Notes: generated by a model from the sequence alone, not told the origin. Shown: positions 37,164-51,188, numbered from the stretch's first letter. The stretch is 64,000 nt of DNA from Limosilactobacillus reuteri (GCF_013694365.1 NZ_CP059275.1:496001-560000), one strand, 5' to 3'. Program-made: numbers and translations.

Positions 37164-38891
37164 ATGGAGACCCAAATTAATGGAATTGCAGCCAGTGATG
37201 GAGTGGGAATTGCACCTGCTTACTTATTGACGAAGCCTAATCTTAGTTTTGAAAAATATCATATTAGTGACCCCGATAGTGAAAAAGCGAGATTACACTA
37301 TGCTTTTGAGAAGATCATTCAGAAACTAAAGGAAACCAAAAAGAAGCTTGTTAATAAACTTAATGCAGAAAATTTGGCAATTTTTGATACCCACATTGCA
37401 ATCTTAAATGATCCTGAAATGATTAAACAAGTTGAAAATCGGATTACCAATCAACGCTTAAATGCAGAATCGGCTTTTGCAGAAGTAATTACTAAGATGA
37501 TCAAAACCCTTCAGGCGATGACTGGAAATGAATATATGCAAGAGCGGGCATCTGATTTTCAAAATATTCAAGACCAGGTTTTAGCAGAGTTAGAAGGGAA
37601 GAAGCTCCCTAATTTACGTGAATTAGATCACCCTGTCATTGTAGTCGCCCATTCGATTGGTCCGGCCGATACTTCACAGATGGATGGCCGCTTTGTTAAG
37701 GGAATTATTACTGATTTGGGTGGGCGGACTAGTCACGCAGCGATTATGGCTCGTTCTTTACAGATTCCAGCAATTGTTGGGTGTAACGACATAACCAAAA
37801 AGGTGCAGAATGGCCAACGAGTAATTGTTGACGGCTTTGAAGGGAGTGCAATTGTTGAACCATCAACAAATGATGTTAAACAATACCAAAAAATTACTGA
37901 TAAGTTTATGAATGTCCGTCAGCAATGGAAAAAAATGATTAACCAGCCCTCAGTAACCGCCGATGGTCAACGGTACAAGATTTCAGCTAATATTGGTTCT
38001 TCAGTGGATATTTCGTCAGCAATAGAAAATGGTGCTGATGGTGTTGGCCTATTTCGAACCGAATTTCTTTATATGAAAAGTGACCACCTCCCAACCGAAG
38101 AAGAGCAGTTTAATGCTTATCGCCGAGCTGTTGAACAGTTAAATGGGAAACGGTTAGTGGTTCGGACCTTAGATATCGGTGGAGATAAACCACTTCAATT
38201 TATGCCCTTACCCAAAGAAATGAATCCATTCCTTGGGTACCGGGCTATTCGGATTACTCTTGATCGACCAGAAATGTTTAGGACTCAGCTGCGGGCCTTA
38301 CTCCGAGCATCCGAGTTTGGGAAGATTAATATTATGTTTCCAATGATTACCACGCTTGAAGAATTACGAGCAGCTAAGAAAATCTATTATGAGGAGCAGC
38401 AGAAATTAGCTGTTGATCATCCAGGAATTGGCCGCGATATCCATCTTGGGATAATGATTGAAGTTCCATTAGCCGCGTTAAATGCTGATCGCTTAGCAGC
38501 AGAAGTTGATTTCTTTAGCATTGGAACTAATGACTTAATTCAATATTGTTTTGCGGCTGACCGTGGTAATGATTCAGTTTCGTACCTTTACCAGCCGCTA
38601 AATCCAACTTTTTTAAAATTAATTAAGCACATTATCGATGCTGGGCATGCTCATAATACAACGGTAGCGATGTGTGGAGAGATGGCAGGAGATCATTATG
38701 CGTTGCCACTATTAATCGGGATGGGATTGGATGTCTATTCGATGAGTGCTAGTTCTATTTTACGGACACGTTCAATGATGAAGCAATTAGACAGCAAAAA
38801 ATGTCAGAAACTCTACCAACAGGCTGTTACAACTTGTGATTCAATGACCGGTGTGAAAAAGTTAGTTCAAGATTGGTTGGTAGCAAACTAA
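37164..38891 (+). CDS. ptsI: PTS enzyme I (phosphoenolpyruvate-protein phosphotransferase)
   Basis: 575 residues. The phospho-His region is GGRTSHAAIMARS with H191. The PEP-binding barrel has GVGLFRTEFLYM, FSIGTNDLIQY and the acid/base cysteine in VAMCGEMAGD. All catalytic residues are intact. Enzyme I starts the PTS by passing phosphate from PEP to HPr. ptsH normally precedes ptsI, but here the previous gene is upp and no ptsH is in the window. Unless spacer removal hid a rearrangement, this is a stand-alone ptsI. Confidence 0.94.
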   Translation: METQINGIAASDGVGIAPAYLLTKPNLSFEKYHISDPDSEKARLHYAFEKIIQKLKETKKKLVNKLNAENLAIFDTHIAILNDPEMIKQVENRITNQRLNAESAFAEVITKMIKTLQAMTGNEYMQERASDFQNIQDQVLAELEGKKLPNLRELDHPVIVVAHSIGPADTSQMDGRFVKGIITDLGGRTSHAAIMARSLQIPAIVGCNDITKKVQNGQRVIVDGFEGSAIVEPSTNDVKQYQKITDKFMNVRQQWKKMINQPSVTADGQRYKISANIGSSVDISSAIENGADGVGLFRTEFLYMKSDHLPTEEEQFNAYRRAVEQLNGKRLVVRTLDIGGDKPLQFMPLPKEMNPFLGYRAIRITLDRPEMFRTQLRALLRASEFGKINIMFPMITTLEELRAAKKIYYEEQQKLAVDHPGIGRDIHLGIMIEVPLAALNADRLAAEVDFFSIGTNDLIQYCFAADRGNDSVSYLYQPLNPTFLKLIKHIIDAGHAHNTTVAMCGEMAGDHYALPLLIGMGLDVYSMSASSILRTRSMMKQLDSKKCQKLYQQAVTTCDSMTGVKKLVQDWLVAN

Positions 38892-40007
38892 GTGATTAAG
38901 CAATACTGGACAAAGCAAAGAATCTGGTTGTTAATTTTTTTAATGGTTGTTGGAATTGGTGCTCTCTTATTTACCAGCCATAATGAACAGTTTTATCAAC
39001 AACCAATTGCTAAAGTAATCAGCAAAAAAACGATGAGTAAACAAAGAGTAAAAGACCAGTTTGATAATGTTGACCATCAATATAATCAACAACTCCAAGT
39101 AAAACTAATGAATGGCAAATATCGCGGGCAAAAATTAACAGTCCAAAATACATATAGCGATTCGCAACCGATGGATCAACGTTATCGGGTAGGGAATGAA
39201 GTATTTTTAACCCAGCTTCGCAAACGAGGCGGAAAACTGACCGCCAATGTTAACGGTTATAAGCGAGACACAGTAATTGTCTTTTTACTTTGGCTTGTTG
39301 TCTTGATGCTGCTTCTCCTTATGGGGCGTTCAGGGATGTTTGCATTCTTAAGCGTAGTAATTAATGCTCTTTTGTTTATAATTGCAATTGAGATCGACTT
39401 AAAGCAAAATGGTCAGCATATCATGCTGCTTTTTAGCGTTCTTGCCATAATTTTTACGTTTATTAGCTTATTATTAGTTCTTGGTTTTAGTAAAAGGATG
39501 CTGGCGACTTTTGCGGCAACAGTTATTGGAACATTTGTTGCCTTGGGAGTAAGTATGCTTGTATTTATGTGGACGCATGAACGGGGGATTTACTATGAAT
39601 CAATGGAATATGTTACGCAAGTTCCTCGACCGCTTTTCTTAGCTGAAACATTGTTGGGGTCTTTAGGAGCGGTAATGGATGAATCAAGCGATATTATTGC
39701 CACACTTTTTGAGTTAAAGCAGTTAAATCCAGCTGCTACCCGCAAACAGTTATTTATCTCTGGCCGTAATGTTGGTAAATCAATTATGGGACCGTTAATA
39801 AATGTTTTGTTTTTAATTTTTATGGTGGATACCTTTACTGGTAGTCTTTTGTATATCAAAAACGGTAACTCGTGGGGATATACCTATGCAATGAATATGA
39901 GCTTAGGGACTATTCAGAGCCTGATCAGTGGGATTGGAATTGTCCTTTCAGTTCCCCTTGTCAGTCTATTTGGGGCATTATTATTAGGGAAGAAGGTGCA
40001 AAGATGA
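38892..40007 (+). CDS. YibE/F-family membrane protein (large subunit-like)
   Basis: 371 residues, GTG start. One N-terminal helix (about 11-28) is followed by an external region (about 30-125), then about seven helices. The conserved YibE/F core has LLGSLGAVMDESSDIIATLFEL and SGRNVGKSIMGPLINVLF. The family is poorly understood; members often occur as adjacent pairs, as here. The last four bases, ATGA, overlap the start of the next gene in the chromosome and are duplicated here. Confidence 0.88.
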   Translation: MIKQYWTKQRIWLLIFLMVVGIGALLFTSHNEQFYQQPIAKVISKKTMSKQRVKDQFDNVDHQYNQQLQVKLMNGKYRGQKLTVQNTYSDSQPMDQRYRVGNEVFLTQLRKRGGKLTANVNGYKRDTVIVFLLWLVVLMLLLLMGRSGMFAFLSVVINALLFIIAIEIDLKQNGQHIMLLFSVLAIIFTFISLLLVLGFSKRMLATFAATVIGTFVALGVSMLVFMWTHERGIYYESMEYVTQVPRPLFLAETLLGSLGAVMDESSDIIATLFELKQLNPAATRKQLFISGRNVGKSIMGPLINVLFLIFMVDTFTGSLLYIKNGNSWGYTYAMNMSLGTIQSLISGIGIVLSVPLVSLFGALLLGKKVQR

Positions 40008-40781
40008 ATGACGACAATTACGGGTCTTGGCTTAGTATTGCTAATTTTGATGGTCCTTGTGGGAGGGAAACAGGGCTGGACAGCTTTTTTAAGCTTGCTT
40101 CTTAATTTTGGCTTTTTATATTTTGCAATTATTTTAGTCGCGTTTCATGTTCCCCCGTTATTTGTAACGGTAACTATTGGGATTACAATTTTGGCAATAA
40201 CTATTTTCATGGGGGAAGATGATTTGCGGACAACCGTGACGGCATTTTATGCTTCACTCATCGTGCTATGCTTAATTTTAGTGCTGATCTTTATTGTCGA
40301 GCACTGGGCAATGGTGCAGGGCTTTGGAACAGAAGATAGTGATGAGTTAGAAGGGATGTCAATTTTAATTGGAATTAGTTATTTCAAAGTTTCTGTTACT
40401 ACTACTATTTTGAGTTCACTCGGAGCAATTGCAGAAGCGGCGATGGCGATCTCCTCTGGCCTTACCGAAATCCTTGAGAATCATCCTGAAAGAACTAATC
40501 GTCAATTAATTCATAGCGGGATGGCAATTGGGCAACAGATTATTGGAACAACATTTAATACGCTTTTCTTTGGCTTCTTTGGAGGATTCTTAGCACTATT
40601 TATTTGGTTCTTAGGTCTCCATTATTCCTTTGGTACAATTATGAATAACAAAATTTTTGTGGCAGAAATGATTGAAATTCTGATCTCTTTCATCGGGGTG
40701 CTGATCACTGTTCCTATGACCGCTTGGGTGATGACAAAGCGTCGTAAATCTGTTGTTGACAATTACCCTAAAACAAAGTAA
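40008..40781 (+). CDS. YibE/F-family membrane protein (small subunit-like)
   Basis: 257 residues, about seven helices, no large external domain. The core motifs SSLGAIAEAAMAISSGLTEI and SGMAIGQQIIGTTFNTLFFG parallel those in the preceding protein, so the two are paralogous partners, probably a heteromeric membrane complex. The original overlap (ATGA) supports translational coupling. Function is not established. The pair lies between ptsI and uraA. Confidence 0.88.
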   Translation: MTTITGLGLVLLILMVLVGGKQGWTAFLSLLLNFGFLYFAIILVAFHVPPLFVTVTIGITILAITIFMGEDDLRTTVTAFYASLIVLCLILVLIFIVEHWAMVQGFGTEDSDELEGMSILIGISYFKVSVTTTILSSLGAIAEAAMAISSGLTEILENHPERTNRQLIHSGMAIGQQIIGTTFNTLFFGFFGGFLALFIWFLGLHYSFGTIMNNKIFVAEMIEILISFIGVLITVPMTAWVMTKRRKSVVDNYPKTK

Positions 40782-42053
40782 ATGGCGCACCGTGATAATG
40801 TTGTTTTAGATGTAGATGAACGACCAGCTCCCTGGCAGTGGTTTGGCTTATCTTTGCAACATATGTTTTCTATGTTTGGCTCCACTGTCTTGGTCCCAAT
40901 TTTGGTAGGATTAAATCCAGGAATTGCTTTATTTAGTTCGGGAGTAGGAACCCTGATGTACTTACTCATTACTAAGCATAAGATTCCGGCTTATATGGGA
41001 TCGAGTTTCTCATTTGTGGTCCCGATGATGGCCTTAATGAAAACTACTGGTTATCCGGGTATTGCACAGGGGACCATTGCAGTTGGGTGCGTATATTTAA
41101 TCGTATCAGTAATTGTAACGTTGGTTGGCTCGCAATGGATTGACCGCATTTTGCCACCAATTGTTGTCGGTCCGATTGTTGTTGTAATCGGATTATCATT
41201 AGCAGGAACTGCCGCCAAAGATGCTACCATCAATTCGGCTACTGGCCATTATGATTTGCGCTTTTTTGCGGTCGCAATGCTTACGATGGCAATAACAGTT
41301 ATCTTCAATATGTATTTTAAAGGATTCCTCGGTTTAATTCCGATTTTGATGGGGATTGTCGCTGGTTATATTATTGCGGTCTTATTTGGCATTGTGGATT
41401 TTTCTCCAGTTGCGCATGCACATTGGTTTAGTTTGCCAGACTTTCAGATTCCATTTGTTGATTATCATCCCCAATTATACTGGGGTGCGATTTTGAGTAT
41501 GGCCCCAATCGCTTTTGTTACCATGACAGAACACTTAGGTCATATTATGGTTCTAAACGAGTTGACTGAGCGAAATTACTTCAAGGAACCAGGATTGAAC
41601 CATACGCTTGCGGGAGATGGGACGGCTTCGATTATTGCTGGTTTCGTTGGCGGCCCTCCCGTAACTAGTTATGGTGAAAATATTGGGGTAATGGCAATTA
41701 CGCGTGTCCATTCAGTTTACGTTATTGCTGGAGCAGCTGTATTTGCCATCTTCTTTAGCTTTATTGGTAAATTAAGTGCCTTGATTGAATCTATTCCTTC
41801 ACCAGTTATTGGTGGGATTTCATTCCTACTATTTGGTGTGATTGCTTCTAGCGGATTGCGCGTAATGATTGAAAACAAAATTGATTTTAATGAAAAAAGA
41901 AATTTGATGATTTCATCGGTTATTTTAGTAATTGGGATTGGAAATGCCTATCTTCAATTAGGAAAATATCAATTCTCTGGATTAGCTGTTGCAGCTGTCC
42001 TCGGGATAATAATGAATTTAATCCTTCCACAAAAAGCCAAAAGTGAAATGTAG
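40782..42053 (+). CDS. uraA: Uracil permease (NCS2 family)
   Basis: 423 residues, about 12-14 helices. The NCS2 core has [20 protein letters not shown] at the start, the helix-8 substrate motif [17 protein letters not shown] with its conserved Glu/His, and [23 protein letters not shown] in the helix-10 region. These motifs fit uracil specificity (UraA/PyrP). It works with upp upstream for uracil salvage. It is followed by the ATP synthase operon. Confidence 0.94.
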
Positions 42054-42761
42054 ATGGGCGGTGATGCTTTAACTTTTAAGCTTTTCGGACTTACGTTCAA
42101 TACTACGAACATTGTTTCTGGACTGATTATCTACGCAATCGTGTTCTTCACTCTTTACGGGATGTCACGAAAGATCCAAATGAAGCCTACTGGTGCACAA
42201 AATGTATTTGAGTGGCTAGTTGACTTCACTAATGGAATTGTGCGAAGCCAGATGCCAGCATCCGAACAAGGTCACTATAGTTTCTTTGCCTTTGTTTTGT
42301 TTGTTTTCATCTTCTTTGCAAACCAATTCGGTTTAATTTTCCAATTCCATTGGAACGGAGCTGAGGTGCTTAGAAGTCCAACGGCAGATCCAGTTGTTAC
42401 GTTAACACTTTCTTTAATGGTAATGGTATTAGCATTCGCTGCTGGAGTAGCACATAATGGCCTTGGTGGATACCTGAAAGGGTACACTAAACCATTTACT
42501 TTAATGCTTCCTGTTAACATTATCGAAGACTTTGCTAACTTCTTAACTCTTGGTCTCCGTATTTTTGGTAACATTTTTGCCGGTGAACTTTTAATGAGTT
42601 TGATTGCTAATATGGCATTCTCACATGGAATCCTAACTATTATTCCAGGGTTGTTCTTGGAACTAGCATGGCAAGGATTCTCCGTATTTATCGGTTCGAT
42701 TCAGGCATATGTCTTTGTAACATTAACGACGGTTTATATTTCTCGGAAGATTTCCGAATAA
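42054..42761 (+). CDS. atpB: ATP synthase subunit a
   Basis: 235 residues, five to six helices. The conserved stator arginine is in [15 protein letters not shown], next to the c-ring, and [18 protein letters not shown] precedes it. With the c subunit it forms the two proton half-channels. First of eight atp genes in the canonical order BEFHAGDC. In lactobacilli the enzyme mostly hydrolyses ATP to pump protons out and protect against acid. Confidence 0.97.
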
Positions 42762-42980
<219 letters not shown>

Positions 42981-43499
42981 ATGTTTGTAAACAGTGTGTT
43001 AGCTGAATCAAACAGTTTATACATTGGTGACTTGGTATTCTACATCGTTACTTTTATCATCTTAATGCTATTAGTTAAGCATTTTGCTTGGAAACCGGTA
43101 ACAGATATGATGAAGAAACGTGCAGATAAGATTGCTAATGACATTGATAATGCTGCTCGTTCACGTGAAAGTGCTGAAAAGATGGCTGCAAAGCGACAAG
43201 CTGAGTTACAAAGCTCACGGCAAGAAGCTGCTGAGATTGTAAGTAATGCTAAAAAGTCTGGGGAAACTCAGCGAGCACAGATTGTTGAAACAGCGCAAAA
43301 AGATGCCCAAGCTCTCAAGCAACAAGCACAAAAAGATGCTGAGCAAGCACGTCGCGATGCATTAAACAGTGCTAAGGATGACGTTGCAAACTTATCTATT
43401 GAGATTGCTTCCAAACTCATCCAAAAAGAATTAAAGGCAGACGATCAAAAAGAATTGATCGATTCCTATATCGAAGGGTTGGTAGAACATGAGTCTTGA
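42981..43499 (+). CDS. atpF: ATP synthase subunit b
   Basis: 172 residues. A short start is followed by one membrane helix (about 16-35), then a long Ala/Gln/Lys/Glu-rich coiled coil (about 45-150) that forms the peripheral stalk. The end overlaps atpH in the chromosome by 11 bases: ATGAGTCTTGA is present at 43489-43499 and again at 43500-43510. Confidence 0.96.
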   Translation: MFVNSVLAESNSLYIGDLVFYIVTFIILMLLVKHFAWKPVTDMMKKRADKIANDIDNAARSRESAEKMAAKRQAELQSSRQEAAEIVSNAKKSGETQRAQIVETAQKDAQALKQQAQKDAEQARRDALNSAKDDVANLSIEIASKLIQKELKADDQKELIDSYIEGLVEHES

Positions 43500-44042
43500 A
43501 TGAGTCTTGATAAGAAGACAGTTGCTGATCGCTATGCGAAAGCACTGTTTGAATTGGTCGATGCTGATAACGAACTCGATCAAACTTATCAAGAATTGAT
43601 TGCTTTACGCCAAGTCTTTGAGGACAACGAGGGATTGGACGCCGCACTTGCGGGAGTTCAACTGTCACTTGATGAAAAGAAATCATTGATTAAAGATTTA
43701 CAGCAAGGTGCTTCAAAGTACGTTGCTAACTTAATTCAAATGGTTTTCGATTACGGCCGTATTGACTGCATGGTCGCAATTATTGATGAGTTTGAACGGC
43801 GGTATGACCGTAAAATGAAGCGGATGCATGCTGACGTTACCACAGCGATCCAACTCGATAAACAACAAGAGGATCAACTAAAGGCTAATCTTGCAAAACG
43901 TTTTGGTGCTAATGAAGTTACCTTAACAGAACATGTTGATCCAGAAATTTTAGGTGGGGTTATTGTCCATGTTGATAATAAGACATTAGATGGTAGTCTC
44001 AGCTCAAAGATTAAGCAAATTCGTCGTTTACTAGTTAGATAA
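43500..44042 (+). CDS. atpH: ATP synthase subunit delta
   Basis: 180 residues. An N-terminal six-helix bundle ([16 protein letters not shown]) binds the top of alpha. The C-terminal beta domain ([35 protein letters not shown], about 139-173) binds subunit b. Delta links F1 to the stalk. Chromosomal overlap with atpF by 11 bases implies translational coupling. Confidence 0.96.
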   Translation: MSLDKKTVADRYAKALFELVDADNELDQTYQELIALRQVFEDNEGLDAALAGVQLSLDEKKSLIKDLQQGASKYVANLIQMVFDYGRIDCMVAIIDEFERRYDRKMKRMHADVTTAIQLDKQQEDQLKANLAKRFGANEVTLTEHVDPEILGGVIVHVDNKTLDGSLSSKIKQIRRLLVR

Positions 44043-45572
<1,530 letters not shown>

Positions 45573-46517
45573 GTGCCAGCTTCACTCGCTGCAGTTAAAC
45601 ATAAGATTGATTCCACTAAGAGTACGCGTCAGATTACTTCGGCGATGCAAATGGTTTCAACCGCAAAACTGAATCAAATTCAACACCACACTCAGACCTA
45701 CGAAGTATATGCTGAGAAGGTTAAGCAAATGTTGTCTGATCTGGTTAAATCTCACAGCGCAACATCTGCAGCTTCGCAAGATGATGTTTACGCTGCACTG
45801 TTTAAAAAGCGCGCAGTTAAAAAGACTGGGGTGCTTGTGATTACGTCTGACCGAGGTTTGGTTGGTAGTTACAACAGTAACATTATCAAGCAAACGTTAG
45901 ATATGATGGCTAAGCACAATCTTGATAAAGACAACACAGTATTTTTGACGGTCGGTAAAACAGGGACAGAATTCTTTAAGAAGAGGGGAATGAATGTCGT
46001 TTACGAATATTCAGGCGTTAGCGATGTTCCTACCTATCGTGAAGTTCACAGTATTGTGAAGACCGCTGTTCAAATGTACAGTGATCAAGTATTTGATGAA
46101 ATGTATATGGTTTACAGTCATTACGTTAACCGGATTACATCAAATGTTATTGTTCACGATGTACTCCCAATTACTGAAAAGTCATTACTCAATGACGAAA
46201 ATGAAGCACAAGAAAATACAGAATTAAATAATTCTGATGTAAGTACTGCGCACGTTTCTGCCGAGTATGAATTTGAACCGTCAGATACAGAAATCATTTC
46301 TGCATTGGTTGCCCAATATGCAGAAAGTTTGATTTACGGAGCGATTCTTGATGCCAAGACATCAGAACACTCTTCAAGTGCGAATGCAATGCGTTCAGCT
46401 ACAGATAATGCTGATGACATTATCTCTACTCTCGAATTGCAATATAACCGAGCACGGCAAGCAGCAATTACCACCGAAATTACAGAAATTACTGGTGGTA
46501 TGACTGCTCAAGAATAA
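45573..46517 (+). CDS. atpG: ATP synthase subunit gamma
   Basis: 314 residues, GTG start giving PASLAAVKHKIDSTKSTRQITSAMQMVS, the conserved N-terminal helix of the rotor. The Rossmann-like middle (GVLVITSDRGLVGSYNSNI) and C-terminal helix (SSANAMRSATDNADDIIS ... RQAAITTEITEI) are intact. An insertion near 210-228 (NDENEAQENTELNNSDVSTAH) is typical of lactobacilli. Confidence 0.97.
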   Translation: MPASLAAVKHKIDSTKSTRQITSAMQMVSTAKLNQIQHHTQTYEVYAEKVKQMLSDLVKSHSATSAASQDDVYAALFKKRAVKKTGVLVITSDRGLVGSYNSNIIKQTLDMMAKHNLDKDNTVFLTVGKTGTEFFKKRGMNVVYEYSGVSDVPTYREVHSIVKTAVQMYSDQVFDEMYMVYSHYVNRITSNVIVHDVLPITEKSLLNDENEAQENTELNNSDVSTAHVSAEYEFEPSDTEIISALVAQYAESLIYGAILDAKTSEHSSSANAMRSATDNADDIISTLELQYNRARQAAITTEITEITGGMTAQE

Positions 46518-47945
<1,428 letters not shown>

Positions 47946-48377
47946 ATGGCTGAAAATACTTTTAAGGTCACTATTATTACTCCAGATGGCACCGTCTATG
48001 ATAATGATAAGGTTACTATGCTCGTTATGAACACTGCTGGTGGACAAATGGGAATCATGGCTAACCACGTACCATTAATTGCTGCACTTGAAATCAGTAC
48101 AGTTCGAATTAAACATTCTGAAGGCACTGATGAAGTTGCAGCGGTTAACGGTGGGATCATTCAATTTGATGGTCAAAATGCTACAATCGCAGCTGATAGT
48201 GCTGAAATGCCTGAAGCAATTGACGTTGAGCGGGCACAGAGAGCTAAAAAGCGTTCTGAGTCTGCAATCGAAGAAGCAAAGAAGAAGCATAACCAGAGCG
48301 ATTTATCACGTGCAGAAGTTCACCTCAAGCGTGCAATTAACCGTTTGAATGCTGCTTCTAAGCAACGCAATATCTAA
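47946..48377 (+). CDS. atpC: ATP synthase subunit epsilon
   Basis: 143 residues. An N-terminal beta sandwich (1-85, VTIITPDGTVYDNDKVTMLVM) is followed by a two-helix C-terminal domain (90-140, IDVERAQRAKKRSESAIEEAKKK start) that can inhibit ATP hydrolysis. Last gene of the atp operon. Confidence 0.97.
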   Translation: MAENTFKVTIITPDGTVYDNDKVTMLVMNTAGGQMGIMANHVPLIAALEISTVRIKHSEGTDEVAAVNGGIIQFDGQNATIAADSAEMPEAIDVERAQRAKKRSESAIEEAKKKHNQSDLSRAEVHLKRAINRLNAASKQRNI

Positions 48378-48641
48378 ATGATTGAATTTAGTTTAAAAGA
48401 GGGTGATCGATTGCAAATTACAGGATTACGAGCGCTAATAGAAATAATAGTGCAACTGGCATTTGTCTGGTTAGCGTTTTTTGCTATTCAAGGGATACAT
48501 TTTGAGCATTTTTTTAACCGACCACCACGTACATTGCCTCTACTTATTGTTTTGATGGCTACTGGACTAGGATATTTATGTGCGACATTTTTCTTAAATA
48601 TCCTAAGTGCAATTGGTAATTTGACATATTTAATTCGATAG
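48378..48641 (+). CDS. DUF1146 (YwzB-like) small membrane protein
   Basis: 87 residues with two helices (about 18-37 and 49-70) and the family's G-I-HFEHFFNRPP segment between them. It commonly lies between atpC and murA in Firmicutes; function is unknown. The ATG at 48378 gives a 12-residue lead before the usual start. A TTG at 48411, preceded by AAAAGAGGG, would fit the family better. Confidence 0.82.
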   Translation: MIEFSLKEGDRLQITGLRALIEIIVQLAFVWLAFFAIQGIHFEHFFNRPPRTLPLLIVLMATGLGYLCATFFLNILSAIGNLTYLIR

Positions 48642-49958
48642 ATGGAAAAAATTGTTGTTAAGGGCGGTCAGAGGTTAACCGGTCGAGTTAAAGTTGAAGG
48701 AGCAAAAAATGCAGTCTTACCAATTCAAGCGGCATCTATTTTGGCTTCTAGTGGAAACATTAAATTATCAAATGTTCCCATTTTATCGGATGTAACGACA
48801 ATGAATCAGTTATTACGGTTCTTAAATATAAAAGTAGATTTTGATAAAAATAAGCATGTTTTAACAATTGATGCAGCTGACCCTGTATTATCTGAAGCAC
48901 CATTAGAATATGTTAGCCGGATGCGGGCATCGATGGTAGTCTTAGGCCCCTTGCTAGCTCGGACAGGTCATGCGCAAATTGCGCTTCCTGGTGGATGTGC
49001 GATTGGTTCGCGGCCAATTTATTTACATCTTAAGGGATTACGTCAATTAGGAGCGGTTATTGAGCAACACGATGGATACTTAGAAGCACGGGCTGAACAC
49101 TTAATTGGTGATCATATTTATCTAGATTTTCCTAGTGTCGGTGCAACACAAAATCTGATGATGGCAGCAACCCTTGCGCAGGGAATTACAACAATTGAAA
49201 ATGCCGCCAGTGAGCCTGAAATTGTTGATTTAGCAAATATGTTGAATAAAATGGGTGCACGTGTTCATGGTGCTGGAACAGACATTATCCGGATTCAAGG
49301 GGTTAATTTCCTTCATGGTTGTGAACATACAGTAATGCCAGATAGAATTGAGGCAGGAACATTTATGATTGCGACAGCCATTACTAATGGTGATGTAGTG
49401 GTTGAAGGAGCAATCGCTGAGCATAACACCTCACTAATTGCTAAATTGGAGGAAATGGGGGTGACAGTCATCGTTCAAGAAGACGGGATCCGTGTTCTTG
49501 GGACTTCTGTTCTAATTCCCACGAATATTAAGACTCTTCCATACCCAGGATTTCCTACTGATCTTCAACCACAAATGTCCGTTCTCCAGCTTTTGGCAAA
49601 TGGGACCAGTACCCTAGATGAGACGATTTTTGAGAAGCGTTTTATGCATTTAGAAGAATTACGACGAATGAACGCCGATTTTCAAATTAATGGTCCAGTT
49701 GCGGTTTTAAATGGTCCCACGTGTTTTAGTGGCGCTGAAGTAGCTGCCTCTGATTTACGAGCGGGGGCTGCTTTAGTATTGGCCGGGTTAGTTGCTGATG
49801 GAATTACCCAGGTTCGTAACCTAAAATATATTGATCGGGGATATTACCATCTTCACCAAAAGTTACAACAATTAGGGGCCAAGATTGATCGAATTGATGT
49901 CGAGGATAAAATTAAATTGGCGGTAAAGCCTTCTAAGAATAAAACAAATCAAGATTAA
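48642..49958 (+). CDS. murA: UDP-N-acetylglucosamine 1-carboxyvinyltransferase
   Basis: 438 residues of the EPSP synthase fold. The fosfomycin-target cysteine is C119 in [20 protein letters not shown] at the start binds UDP-GlcNAc, and [10 protein letters not shown] is the conserved loop. It adds enolpyruvate from PEP to UDP-GlcNAc, the first committed peptidoglycan step. C119 predicts fosfomycin sensitivity at target level. Firmicutes often have two murA copies; this one is in the atp-downstream locus. Confidence 0.97.
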   Translation: MEKIVVKGGQRLTGRVKVEGAKNAVLPIQAASILASSGNIKLSNVPILSDVTTMNQLLRFLNIKVDFDKNKHVLTIDAADPVLSEAPLEYVSRMRASMVVLGPLLARTGHAQIALPGGCAIGSRPIYLHLKGLRQLGAVIEQHDGYLEARAEHLIGDHIYLDFPSVGATQNLMMAATLAQGITTIENAASEPEIVDLANMLNKMGARVHGAGTDIIRIQGVNFLHGCEHTVMPDRIEAGTFMIATAITNGDVVVEGAIAEHNTSLIAKLEEMGVTVIVQEDGIRVLGTSVLIPTNIKTLPYPGFPTDLQPQMSVLQLLANGTSTLDETIFEKRFMHLEELRRMNADFQINGPVAVLNGPTCFSGAEVAASDLRAGAALVLAGLVADGITQVRNLKYIDRGYYHLHQKLQQLGAKIDRIDVEDKIKLAVKPSKNKTNQD

Positions 49959-50951
49959 ATGGCAAAGGATATTGGAATTGATTTGGGAACTGCCAATGTT
50001 TTGATTTATGTTCAAGGCAAGGGTATTGTTCTAAATGAACCGTCAGTTGTGGCGGTTGATACAAAAACCAATAAAGTATTGGCTGTTGGTTCAGAAGCAT
50101 ACCGAATGGTTGGACGTACTCCTAGTAACATTCGGGCTATTCGTCCATTAAAGGATGGAGTTATTTCTGATTTTGATGTTACTCAAGAAATGCTTTCCTA
50201 CTTTATTGGTAAACTAAGCGTTAAAGGGTTTATGTCAAAGCCAAACATCATGATCTGCGCACCAACGAATATTACTGAGATTGAACGAAAGGCAATTATT
50301 CAAGCCGCTGAACAATCTGGTGGTGGTAAAGTTTACCTTGAATACGAGCCTAAAGTAGCAGCAATTGGTGCTGGATTAGACATTTTTAAACCTCGTGGAA
50401 ACATGGTCATTGATATGGGTGGTGGTACCAGTGATATCGCCATTCTTTCATTAGGCGATATTGTCTCAAGCCAGTCAATTCGGATGGCCGGTGATAAGAT
50501 GAATAGTGATATTGCTTCTTATATTAAGAATAAGCACGGCCTAGTAATTGGTGAACATACTGCTGAAAAGATCAAAATGGAACTCGGGACTGCATTACGG
50601 GTTGATGATCCTGAAACAATGGATGTTCGTGGTCGTGATGTAGCTACTGGAATGCCAAAGCAAATCACGGTTAATGAAAATGAAATTGAAGAAGCATTGC
50701 ACGATACGCTTGAACAAATTGTTTCAGCCGCTGTAAATGTATTAGAAACAATTCCACCAGAGTTAGCTAGTGATATTATTGACCGGGGAATAATGTTAAC
50801 CGGTGGTACTTCTTTGTTAAAGGGTGTCGATCAATTATTCAGTGCTCGTCTAAAGGTACCGGTTGTTGTTTCACAAGACCCATTAGACAATGTTGCTAAG
50901 GGTGCTGGTGAAATGTTAGAACGGATGCAAAAGACTGAACGAAAGAAGTAA
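49959..50951 (+). CDS. mreB: Rod-shape actin homologue MreB/Mbl
   Basis: 330 residues of the actin fold. GIDLGTANVLIYVQGKGIV is phosphate loop 1, and MVIDMGGGTSDIAILS is loop 2. LTGGTSLLKGVDQLF is the adenosine site. It forms membrane-bound filaments that guide the elongation machinery with RodA, encoded three genes on. A second mreB with mreCD usually exists elsewhere, so this may be Mbl. The two are not separable here. Confidence 0.94.
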   Translation: MAKDIGIDLGTANVLIYVQGKGIVLNEPSVVAVDTKTNKVLAVGSEAYRMVGRTPSNIRAIRPLKDGVISDFDVTQEMLSYFIGKLSVKGFMSKPNIMICAPTNITEIERKAIIQAAEQSGGGKVYLEYEPKVAAIGAGLDIFKPRGNMVIDMGGGTSDIAILSLGDIVSSQSIRMAGDKMNSDIASYIKNKHGLVIGEHTAEKIKMELGTALRVDDPETMDVRGRDVATGMPKQITVNENEIEEALHDTLEQIVSAAVNVLETIPPELASDIIDRGIMLTGGTSLLKGVDQLFSARLKVPVVVSQDPLDNVAKGAGEMLERMQKTERKK

Positions 50952-51188
50952 ATGGTAAGGATTTTATGTGACCTTATACGCTGGTATCAACAAGGCATTT
51001 CCGCCCAACGACCATTTCGTGTATGTCGCTTTACCCCCTCATGTTCACAGTACATGTTAGAAGCTTTACAACGCTTTGGTTTAAAGGGGATATTGCTCGG
51101 AAGTTGGCGGCTCCTTCGTTGTCAGCCGTTTTCTCGTGGTGGCTATGATCCGGTACCTAATCATTTTACTTTTCGTCGTCAGGGGTAA
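50952..51188 (+). CDS. yidD: Membrane protein insertion efficiency factor YidD
   Basis: 78 residues. The family signature RFTPSCSQYMLEALQRFG and the C-terminal LRCQPFSRGGYDPVP are clear. N-terminal residues form an amphipathic helix. YidD aids YidC-dependent membrane insertion. The length is normal. Confidence 0.94.
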   Translation: MVRILCDLIRWYQQGISAQRPFRVCRFTPSCSQYMLEALQRFGLKGILLGSWRLLRCQPFSRGGYDPVPNHFTFRRQG

